Both the position numbers and the translations under genes were made by a program. From an uncultured Rickettsiella sp. (GTDB taxonomy: Bacteria; Pseudomonadota; Gammaproteobacteria; Diplorickettsiales; Diplorickettsiaceae), in assembly GCA_947058615.1 (NCBI GenBank), contig CAMSHF010000001.1, positions 124,001 to 188,000 on the forward strand: a stretch of 64,000 nt of DNA. Direction: 5' to 3'. The notes beneath the pieces were generated by a model that saw only the letters and a program-made list of their open reading frames with translations, was not told the DNA's origin and searched no databases. Shown here one piece after another: positions 57,169 to 64,000 of the stretch. Numbering within the stretch: the first letter of the stretch is position 1; the number at the start of each line of letters is the position of its first letter.

Positions 57169-57864
57169 TCAACCGCATTTCCTATTGATTAAATCTGACC
57201 AGTCAATATAAATATTAAAGTCTAAAGCCCTTTTTTTCTGGTAATCAATAACTTTGAAAAAAGGCACATCCAAAGATTGTTTTAAATATAAACTATTTTC
57301 TTCATGAAATTGCATATCAGGCTCAATCTGATTAACTATACAGGCGGCAATTGAAATGCCTCTTTTCTTCAAAATCTCATAAGTTAAAAGCGCATGATTT
57401 AAGCATCCTAAGCGTAGACCCACAACAAGAATGACAGGTAAATTTAAGACTTGCAATAAATCTAGCATTGTTTCCACTCTATTCAAAGGAACCGCTGCCC
57501 CCCCTAGCCCTTCTATAATCCAATAATCTGCTGAAATCTTTAGTAAGGGCTGAAATGAATCCATAATCTTAGCAACATTAAGCTGGGAAGCTTGTTGAGC
57601 CGCAGCAATATGAGGAGCCGTTGCTAGTTTAAAACAAAAAGAATTAACCTGTTCATAAGGAAGATAAATGCTTGCTTCTTTTTGTAAAGCAAGTGCATCA
57701 TTGTTACGTAGTCCATCCTTAGTGAGCTGAGCTCCGCTAGAAACTGGCTTTAAACCAACTGTAGAGTAACCGCTTTTTTTTAAAAAAGATAACAAATTTA
57801 CAGCGATAGTTGTTTTACCAACATTGGTATCTGTTCCTAAAATAAATAAACCTTTATTAAACAT
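57169..57864 (-). CDS. bioD: Dethiobiotin synthetase
   Basis: It closes the ureido ring of dethiobiotin from diaminopelargonate, CO2 and ATP. The P-loop GTDTNVGKTT is at residues 7-16 and the substrate segment KPVSSGAQ near residue 38; WIIEGLGGAAVPL near residue 113 is also conserved. The ATG at 57862-57864 gives 231 residues; a TTG at 57873 is an alternative. Last gene of the bioB-F-C-D run. Confidence 0.95.
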   Translation of the reverse strand: MFNKGLFILGTDTNVGKTTIAVNLLSFLKKSGYSTVGLKPVSSGAQLTKDGLRNNDALALQKEASIYLPYEQVNSFCFKLATAPHIAAAQQASQLNVAKIMDSFQPLLKISADYWIIEGLGGAAVPLNRVETMLDLLQVLNLPVILVVGLRLGCLNHALLTYEILKKRGISIAACIVNQIEPDMQFHEENSLYLKQSLDVPFFKVIDYQKKRALDFNIYIDWSDLINRKCG

Positions 57865-57910
57865 TATTTGCAATAAACACTAAAGAATAAGAAACAAAAC
57901 ATCAATCCGA

Positions 57911-58780
57911 TCATTTATCTTTGAAGAATATGCTTGCTAAAGGTATTTTAATTTCATTGAGCGTATTCTGTAGCTTTTTTTCAGCCCCCCAGGCATGACC
58001 ATAAATAATTTCCCATGTGGCTGGTAGCTTTCCTGCTGAGTTACGAAAACCCTCATAAGCCTGTAATAATTTTTTTAAAGCCCCTTTGGAGGTAAGTCCA
58101 CGTTGACGATCCTCGCTAAGATTTTGTACGCCTAATTTTTTTAATTCTTTCATCAAATCTAAACCTTCTGAATACAATAAAGTAAAGTATTCAACATCCA
58201 TCACAGGATCCATAAAAGGCGTTTGTAATAAACGATCACCGAGCTCATGCATATCTACAAATGAATGAACATGAGCACAACCATCAATAGTTCCCCAACA
58301 ATGGCGTAATTCTTGCAAAGTATCAGGCCCCACCATAGAAAAAAGCAACAATCCTCCAGGTTTTAATATTCGACGAATTTCATCAAGGCTTTTGCTAAAA
58401 TCATTACTCCAATGTAACATTAAATTGGAGTAAACAAGCTCGAAGCTATGATCATTAAAAGGCAAGTTTTCAGCACATCCACATACCCAATGAGCTTTTG
58501 TAGATCGCTCTTTTCCTTTAATCTGAGCCTGTTTCAACATTCCAGTTGACTTATCTAAACCTATTATTTTAGCGTTAGAATATTGTTTTTCTAAAAAATT
58601 CGCGAAATATCCTGTGCCACAACCGAGATCGAGTATCATTCGGGGTTGACAACGAATTCCATGTAAACGTTCTAATAAAGATTTTCCTACCCGTTGTTGC
58701 AATACAGCAACTTCATCATAGGTTTTAGCCGCTTTGTCAAAACGCTGGGCAATTTGGATTTCATCGAATTGAATCATCAT
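57911..58780 (-). CDS. bioC: Malonyl-ACP O-methyltransferase BioC
   Basis: It methylates malonyl-ACP so that fatty acid synthesis can build pimeloyl-ACP, the first step of biotin synthesis. The SAM-binding motif ILDLGCGTGYFA is near residues 48-59, and the typical N-terminal FDKAAKTYDEVAVLQ and LMLHWSND segments are present. 289 residues is a normal length. It overlaps the end of bioF by 20 bases. The partner esterase BioH (or a substitute) is not in the window. Confidence 0.94.
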   Translation of the reverse strand: MMIQFDEIQIAQRFDKAAKTYDEVAVLQQRVGKSLLERLHGIRCQPRMILDLGCGTGYFANFLEKQYSNAKIIGLDKSTGMLKQAQIKGKERSTKAHWVCGCAENLPFNDHSFELVYSNLMLHWSNDFSKSLDEIRRILKPGGLLLFSMVGPDTLQELRHCWGTIDGCAHVHSFVDMHELGDRLLQTPFMDPVMDVEYFTLLYSEGLDLMKELKKLGVQNLSEDRQRGLTSKGALKKLLQAYEGFRNSAGKLPATWEIIYGHAWGAEKKLQNTLNEIKIPLASIFFKDK

Positions 58781-59936
58781 TTATTTTAATCAATTTGAGT
58801 CCTAAGGCTATCTGTTCTAATAATCTATTGATTTCATTTTCTGAGTGTAATGCACTCAAACTTATTCGAATTCGGCAGGTATTTTCAGGAACTGTTGGGG
58901 GCCGAATAGCATTAACCCAAATGCCATTTTGCAATAAATACGCTGAAAGCGCCATGGCTTCTTCATTATTCTTCATCAAAATCGGCTGAATTGGCGTATT
59001 AGAGAGTAATAAGGGTAAATCTAAGTGTTTCGCTATTTTCCTAAAATGTTTAATTAAGCTTTTTAATTTTTCTCTACGCCAATTTTCTGTTTGTAATAAG
59101 ACTAAACTAGTATGTGCCGCTTTAGCCACAGCCGCTGGCAAAGCAGTGGTGTACATATAAGGACGGGCAAATTGAATCAGATTTTCTATGATGCTCTCAT
59201 TCGCCGCAACAAAACCTCCAAAACATCCAAAAGCTTTACCAAAACCACCCGACAAAATATCTGGTTTACATGCAAAATGCTCACAAATACCTTTTCCAGT
59301 TTTTCCTAATATACCGATACCGTGCGCATCATCTATTAACAATAGGGAAGAAAACTTCTGGGCGACCTCAGCTAAAGCGGGCAATGGAGCTATATCACCA
59401 TCCATACTAAAAACACCCTCAGTGATAATAAATTTACGCTGCGCAGTAGATTGCATTAAGTGCTTTTCTAGACTGATAGGATTGTTATGTCTATAACGTT
59501 TAAATTGTGCTGCACTTAATCTTACTCCATCAATTAGAGAAGCATGGCTTAATCTATCGACAAATAATGCATCTTTTCTTTTTACTAAACTCCCTAAAAT
59601 ACCCAAATTAGCCATATATCCTGTAGAAAATATTAGTACTTTAGGAAAGTCAAGAAATTCTGCTAAGCCTAATTCGAGTTCAGAATGAAATCGGTTGTAA
59701 GCACCAAGAAAAGCTGAAGAACCACTACCCACACCATAATGATCAACAGCCTCTTTAAAAGATTTTATAACCGCTGGATGTTGGGCTAGGCCTAAATAAT
59801 CATTAGAAGAAAAAGAACAAAAAATTTTACTCTTGTAAATGCGCTGCACATTGATTAGCTTTTGTAAGATCTTACGTTCTCTATACAAACCTTTTTGCTT
59901 ATGCTGATTTAACCTTTTCTCGAAAATTAATGACAT
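58761..59936 (-). CDS. bioF: 8-Amino-7-oxononanoate synthase
   Basis: A PLP-dependent condensing enzyme joining pimeloyl-ACP and alanine. The PLP Lys is in LSGGFGKAFGCFGG near residue 232, and DDAHGIGILG near residue 201 carries the cofactor Asp/His. SSNDYLGLA is the usual N-terminal signature. 391 residues is normal. It overlaps both bioB (10 bases) and bioC (20 bases), showing tight translational coupling. Confidence 0.95.
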   Translation of the reverse strand: MSLIFEKRLNQHKQKGLYRERKILQKLINVQRIYKSKIFCSFSSNDYLGLAQHPAVIKSFKEAVDHYGVGSGSSAFLGAYNRFHSELELGLAEFLDFPKVLIFSTGYMANLGILGSLVKRKDALFVDRLSHASLIDGVRLSAAQFKRYRHNNPISLEKHLMQSTAQRKFIITEGVFSMDGDIAPLPALAEVAQKFSSLLLIDDAHGIGILGKTGKGICEHFACKPDILSGGFGKAFGCFGGFVAANESIIENLIQFARPYMYTTALPAAVAKAAHTSLVLLQTENWRREKLKSLIKHFRKIAKHLDLPLLLSNTPIQPILMKNNEEAMALSAYLLQNGIWVNAIRPPTVPENTCRIRISLSALHSENEINRLLEQIALGLKLIKINDDSIR

Positions 59937-60907
59937 GCATGTAATTCAGTATCGAGTAGTACAGCTTCTAGACCCAATTTCTTTAACAAGATGTTATCCT
60001 GTTCCGGAGAAATATTTTCTGTTGTTAACAATTTCTCTCCATAATGTATAGAATTAGCACCTGCAAAAAAACATAATGCTTGCGCTTCTTCACTTAAGCT
60101 ATCTCGTCCGGCAGATAAACGAATCATACTTAGTGGTAACATGATACGCGCTGCTGCAACAACTCGAATAAACTCAAAAGAATCAACTGGGGGCTTGTTT
60201 GCTAAAGGCGTTCCTGGAATAGAAATCAACTTGTTCAAAGTAACACTTCTAGGATGCTCGGGTAGATTAGCGAGTTGTTGGAGAAGACCCGCTCGATCTT
60301 CTTGTGTCTCGCCCATGCCAATAATACCGCCACAGCAAACTTTTATTCCTGCTTCTCGTACTCGTGCCAAAGTTTCTAACCGCTCTTGATAAGTTCGAGT
60401 TGAAATAATCGTCTTATAATATTCCGGCGAGGTATCTAAATTGTGATTATAATAATCTAAACCAGCCTCAAAGAGTTGCTTTACCTGCTCATTGTTAAGC
60501 ATGCCTAATGTAGCACAGGCCTCCAAATCCAATGCTTTGATTGCAGACACCATTTCTAAGATATTCATAAATTCTTTTTTTGGAGGACTACGCCACGCCG
60601 CTGCAATACAGAATCGACCTGCACCTTTTTCTTTTGCTCTCTTTGCTGCAATTTTAACCTGTTCTAGCGTCATTAAAGGTTCTTTTTTTAATCCTGTGTT
60701 GTAATGGCCGCTCTGGGGACAATACGAACAATCTTCAGGACACAAACCGGTTTTGACGTTAATTAAACTACTAATCTGAATGGCATTGGCTTGAAAAGCT
60801 TGACGATGAATAGTATGTGCTTGATAGATTAAATCATTAAAAGGAGATTGGAAGAGCAAATCAATCTGCTCAAGTGTCCAATCATGACGAATTTTGAAAC
60901 TTGACAT
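59927..60907 (-). CDS. bioB: Biotin synthase
   Basis: A radical-SAM enzyme inserting sulfur into dethiobiotin. The radical-SAM CxxxCxxC is CPEDCSYC near residues 54-61, and YNHNLDTSPEYY and RLSAGRDSLSEEAQALCF motifs carry other conserved residues including the Arg ligand of the second cluster. 326 residues is normal. It is the first gene of the run and has a promoter with a BirA-like operator directly upstream. Confidence 0.96.
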   Translation of the reverse strand: MSSFKIRHDWTLEQIDLLFQSPFNDLIYQAHTIHRQAFQANAIQISSLINVKTGLCPEDCSYCPQSGHYNTGLKKEPLMTLEQVKIAAKRAKEKGAGRFCIAAAWRSPPKKEFMNILEMVSAIKALDLEACATLGMLNNEQVKQLFEAGLDYYNHNLDTSPEYYKTIISTRTYQERLETLARVREAGIKVCCGGIIGMGETQEDRAGLLQQLANLPEHPRSVTLNKLISIPGTPLANKPPVDSFEFIRVVAAARIMLPLSMIRLSAGRDSLSEEAQALCFFAGANSIHYGEKLLTTENISPEQDNILLKKLGLEAVLLDTELHACH

Positions 60908-60931
60908 AATAATTTCTTAAAAATCGTAAAA

Positions 60932-60965
60932 TTGTCAACATAAAATGAATGGACTATGTTGTCAA
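60932..60965 (-). promoter_or_regulatory. BirA-like operator overlapping the bioB promoter
   Basis: On the minus strand the half-sites read TTGACAAC and GTTGACAA with 18 bases between them; the inverted-repeat BirA pattern TTGTnAAC-N16-18-GTTnACAA fits with one mismatch. The same bases form a promoter: TTGACA (60965-60960), 17 bases, then TATGTT (60942-60937). A biotinyl-AMP-bound BirA sitting here would block bioBFCD transcription. Confidence 0.6.
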
Positions 60966-60984
60966 CTTCCTGTATCTAAATCGG

Positions 60985-61899
60985 TTAAAGTAAAAAAATA
61001 CCCTGGGTTGCCAGTATGGCTACGATCACAATTAATATCAAAAAAAACCAGCTAAAAGGATCCCTGATAGTAAACATTACCGGATCATCCTGTATTTTTC
61101 CTTTTTGTGCAAAATACCACATACGATTAAGCCAAATAAATAAGCATGGGCAAATTGGCCATAATAATAAAGGGCTTTTATAAAAAATTTGAGCTTTTGC
61201 TGAATAAATATAAAAAATAAAGATCAAGATCGATATATACCCGCTTAAATACCCTAATAAAGTAAGATGCCCTCTATCATTAAAATGATAGGCTCGACCT
61301 AAAATAGAGAATTTATTTTCAGCTTGCATCAAGGTAAGCTCAGCATAACGTTTAAGTAAAGCTAAACTAAAAAATAAACATAAAATAAAAAAAATTAACC
61401 AAAATGAAAATCCATTTTTAATTAAGGTCATTCCAGCAAATATACGCATTGAGTATAAAATAGCGAGTAAAATAGAATCTAACCATTTTATTTGTTTAAT
61501 AAAAAATGAATAAATTAAAGTTAAGCCATAATAAATTATAGCAATTATTAAGAAATTAAATGGTAAACAAATCGAAATACTTAAACCAAAAAATGTCAAT
61601 ATAGGAGCAAGGATATATCCTACTTTTTTAGTTAACTCTCCTGAAGCAAAAGGTCTTTTTTTCTTTTTAACGTGTAGCTTGTCTTTTTCTAAATCAACAA
61701 GATCATTGATTAAATAGGCACTTGAAGCTAATAAACAAAAAACAACAAAACCTAAGAATGCATTTCTTATAGCTATCGCATTAAAATATTGATGCCCTAC
61801 AAAAAGAGGAATAAATAATAAAAAATTTTTAACGGCATGATAAGGTCGGCCTGCTTTAAAACAGGCTTTTATTATAATTTTATTTTTTTTGTTTAACAC
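60985..61899 (-). CDS. UbiA-family prenyltransferase
   Basis: A 304-residue integral membrane protein with about eight helices. The first Asp-rich motif is NDLVDLEKDKLH near residue 65, followed by KKKKRPFASGEL, which resembles decaprenyl-phosphate phosphoribosyltransferase-type UbiA proteins more than UbiA or MenA. The second Asp-rich motif of the quinone enzymes is not obvious. The start is a GTG. It lies between divergent bioA and the bioB operator and has no obvious role in biotin synthesis. Confidence 0.82.
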   Translation of the reverse strand: MLNKKNKIIIKACFKAGRPYHAVKNFLLFIPLFVGHQYFNAIAIRNAFLGFVVFCLLASSAYLINDLVDLEKDKLHVKKKKRPFASGELTKKVGYILAPILTFFGLSISICLPFNFLIIAIIYYGLTLIYSFFIKQIKWLDSILLAILYSMRIFAGMTLIKNGFSFWLIFFILCLFFSLALLKRYAELTLMQAENKFSILGRAYHFNDRGHLTLLGYLSGYISILIFIFYIYSAKAQIFYKSPLLLWPICPCLFIWLNRMWYFAQKGKIQDDPVMFTIRDPFSWFFLILIVIVAILATQGIFLL

Positions 61900-62025
61900 A
61901 ATTAGCGTTTTTATTCTTAAGAATAGGGCATAAATCGAAGCTGGATATAATTCTTAACTTCTCCAAAAAAGCTCGCATCTTGAGTCATTTTTATGATTAA
62001 CTTGTTTCTTTTTTTACCCTATTTT

Positions 62026-63345
62026 ATGAATCTTATCAATCGTGACCGACAACATATCTGGCATCCTTGCTCACAAATGAAGGATTATGACGCTTTCCCC
62101 CCCTTAGTAATAAACAAAGCTTATGGTTCCTATATCGAATTAAAAGATGGAAGACGCATAATAGATGCCATTTCTAGCTGGTGGTGCAAATCATTGGGCC
62201 ATAATCATCCGCGCTTAAAAATGGCGCTCAACGCCCAGTTAAATAAGTTTGAGCACGTGATATTTGCTAATAGCACCTATGAAACCATCGTTCAACTTTC
62301 TGAAAAATTAGGCCAACTTTGCCCTGGTTTAAATAAAGTATTCTATGCGAGTGAAGGCTCTTCGGCAGTTGAAATCGCTTTAAAAATGAGTTTACATGCC
62401 CAGCAATTACTTGGACAAAATCAGCGGATACAGTTTACTTCATTAGAAAATGGCTATCATGGCGAGACATTTATGGCTTTAGGACTTAGCGATCTGGGTC
62501 TTTATCGCCAAGCCTACGAAGCCCATTTAATAAAACCTAACTTCATTAAAAATATACCTTACGTGCATTCGAGCTCAAACCCAATTTGGAACGATTGCTC
62601 CGCTATGTGGCCTGACATTGAAAAACAGCTTGAAATACAAGCTGAAAACTTAGCAGCTATTATCGTTGAACCGATAGTACAAGGAGCGGGGGGTATGAAG
62701 CTCTATAGTCAAGATTTTCTTCGCCGATTAAGTAAATGGACAAAAGCCCATGGTATTTATTTAATAGCCGATGAGATTATGACTGGATTAGGCAGGACAG
62801 GGTTTGCATTAGCTTGCCAGCATGCGCAAATTAAACCTGATTTTATCTGCTTAAGTAAAGGCCTAACATCTGGCTGGTTACCAATGAGTGCGGTATTAAC
62901 ACAGTCTGAAATTTATAATTTATTTTATGATGATTACTCATCTGGAAAAAGTTTTTTACATTCACACACCTATAGTGGTAATGCATTGGCAGCAGCCGTC
63001 GCATTAGAATGTCTAAATATTCTAGAAGATGAACAAATATTTAAACAGGTACGAGAAAAAGAAATTATTTTAAAAAATTTGATGTATGAGGTTCAAAATA
63101 AAACAGAAAAATTAATAAATATTAGAGGTATCGGAGCCATCATCGCAGCCGACTTATTGCTAAAAGAAAAAGAAAAAAATCAACGCATCGGATACCAAAT
63201 TTTTCAGAAAGCTTTAAAAATGGGGGCTTGGTTACGTCCTTTAGGAAATACAATTTACTGGTTACCGCCTTTAAACATATCACTACCAACCCTTAAAGAA
63301 TTATGTGATATTACCAAATTTTCAATATTACAAATTTTAAAATGA
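62026..63345 (+). CDS. bioA: Adenosylmethionine-8-amino-7-oxononanoate aminotransferase
   Basis: A class III PLP aminotransferase that makes diaminopelargonate using SAM as amino donor. The ATG at 62026 gives 439 residues beginning MNLINRDRQHIWHPC, the usual N-terminus; an earlier ATG at 61993 would add 11 hydrophobic residues. The PLP Lys is in CLSKGLTSGWLPMS, and ADEIMTGLGRTG is the cofactor segment. It is divergent from the UbiA gene. A TATAAT box lies at 61946-61951. Confidence 0.94.
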   Translation: MNLINRDRQHIWHPCSQMKDYDAFPPLVINKAYGSYIELKDGRRIIDAISSWWCKSLGHNHPRLKMALNAQLNKFEHVIFANSTYETIVQLSEKLGQLCPGLNKVFYASEGSSAVEIALKMSLHAQQLLGQNQRIQFTSLENGYHGETFMALGLSDLGLYRQAYEAHLIKPNFIKNIPYVHSSSNPIWNDCSAMWPDIEKQLEIQAENLAAIIVEPIVQGAGGMKLYSQDFLRRLSKWTKAHGIYLIADEIMTGLGRTGFALACQHAQIKPDFICLSKGLTSGWLPMSAVLTQSEIYNLFYDDYSSGKSFLHSHTYSGNALAAAVALECLNILEDEQIFKQVREKEIILKNLMYEVQNKTEKLINIRGIGAIIAADLLLKEKEKNQRIGYQIFQKALKMGAWLRPLGNTIYWLPPLNISLPTLKELCDITKFSILQILK

Positions 63346-63385
63346 TAAATAATATTTTAAAGGATACAATAAAAGAATTTAAACT

Positions 63386-63916
63386 CTAAGTTTGATTGGC
63401 GGTAAGTACCTTTAAACGATCTGACAAATTACGTTTCTCACGATTACGCCAACCGTACCAAACAATTAATACCCCCATAATTTTAGCTAATGATAAGACC
63501 AGAATCCCCAACCAATTTAATTGATGAATAATCCATAAAAAAACACTACTGTCTATCGGAGCACTCAGACTAGCAGACCAAAGTATGCGTTGAGATAAAG
63601 GGCGTTTAGTAAAAGTATAGACCGACCAATCGACAAATTCTGCAATTAAAAATGCACTCATACTGGCTATGGCTAAATTTTTATCTGCTAAAATGTAACT
63701 GATTAAGCTGCCGATGAGCATAGCAAAAATAACTTTATGTTCTAATTCTCGTTGAGCAAAATCACGCAAAACATAAACGGCTCCTACTGTCCAATCCATA
63801 GGAGAAATTTCTGTACTCAATACTTGCACTAATGGAACATAACCAAACAAAGTATTAAGTAAAATGATTAAAATTATATAGACGATACTATATTTATAAT
63901 TAAATAACCCGTTCAT
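63386..63916 (-). CDS. VUT-family transporter, short form
   Basis: A 176-residue inner-membrane protein of the vitamin-uptake/queuosine-precursor transporter family, with about five helices. Recognisable segments are VGAVYVLRDFAQRELEH near residues 45-61 and the AEFVDWSVYTFTKRP motif near residues 91-105, also seen in preQ0-transporter-type proteins. It is shorter than the YhhQ-like protein at 22016-22714 and belongs to a different subgroup. It is convergent with bioA. Confidence 0.8.
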   Translation of the reverse strand: MNGLFNYKYSIVYIILIILLNTLFGYVPLVQVLSTEISPMDWTVGAVYVLRDFAQRELEHKVIFAMLIGSLISYILADKNLAIASMSAFLIAEFVDWSVYTFTKRPLSQRILWSASLSAPIDSSVFLWIIHQLNWLGILVLSLAKIMGVLIVWYGWRNREKRNLSDRLKVLTANQT

Positions 63917-64000
63917 ATTCTTAAAATTTTATTTTTTTAATAAAAATCAATCATACAATAAATTAGAAAAAAAACCCTGTTTTTCCATTATTTTTCTTAA

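Noticed and set aside
59188-59496. Open frame of 102 codons opposite bioF
   Set aside because: Antisense to a well-conserved gene; composition is a mirror of bioF codons.
60932-60966. Reading the two TTGTCAAC copies as a simple direct repeat
   Set aside because: The direct repeat is real, but each half is nearly self-complementary and the spacing fits the BirA inverted-repeat operator, which better explains its position over the bioB promoter.

Overview
The window is a dense, AT-rich bacterial chromosome segment with about 66 protein genes, one tRNA gene, no insertion sequences and no CRISPR array. Gene content and order point to a gammaproteobacterium of the Legionellales/Coxiellaceae type, most like an arthropod-associated intracellular bacterium such as Rickettsiella or Diplorickettsia. 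Evidence for this includes conserved gammaproteobacterial neighbourhoods (mrp-dcd beside metG; parE-nudF-tolC; yibN-grxC-secB; mlaFEDCB-murA; yccA-tusE), a tandem pair of Pht-like phagosomal-type MFS transporters, a Chlamydia-type CADD protein, a biotin cluster, and several large unrecognised proteins that could be host-interaction factors. The genus is an inference; no ribosomal RNA is present to confirm it.

Layout. 1-6.8 kb: pckA (cut by the window edge), trpS, mrp-dcd, metG, an orphan RnfB-like ferredoxin and a beta carbonic anhydrase. 7.1-12.2 kb: tRNA-Glu, an O-methyltransferase, parE, nudF, tolC. 12.2-19.3 kb: a large polytopic protein, then coaE-secB-grxC-rhodanese, pmbA, a DUF1460 protein, an HPr/NPr protein and an IscA-type Fe-S protein. 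19.6-24.0 kb: a looser, gene-poor accessory stretch with an aromatic amino acid permease, a very small membrane protein, a VUT (queuosine precursor) transporter, a DUF985 cupin protein and a protein made of two copies of an unrecognised domain. 24.1-26.1 kb: htpG behind a textbook sigma-32 promoter.

26.2-33.4 kb holds a sugar catabolic island: mannonate dehydratase, SDR dehydrogenase, sugar/H+ symporter, SMP-30 lactonase, aldose epimerase, KDG kinase and a divergent KDPG aldolase. Together they could import a hexose, oxidise it to an aldonate and cleave it to pyruvate and glyceraldehyde 3-phosphate. 33.7-39.7 kb: CADD (probable para-aminobenzoate synthesis for folate), murA, the Mla lipid-transport operon and a DsbA-like lipoprotein. 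40.4-49.7 kb: a single-domain relative of the duplicated protein, rpiA, ahcY, metK, two Pht-like transporters, a second large polytopic protein and tdk.

49.7-63.9 kb: a thioredoxin-fold protein, a 717-residue charged protein of unknown function, tusE, yccA, murI, a TauE exporter, a CDF metal transporter, lolA, and the biotin genes bioD-bioC-bioF-bioB with a UbiA-type prenyltransferase and divergent bioA. A BirA-like operator lies exactly over the best promoter of bioB. A second VUT transporter closes the window.
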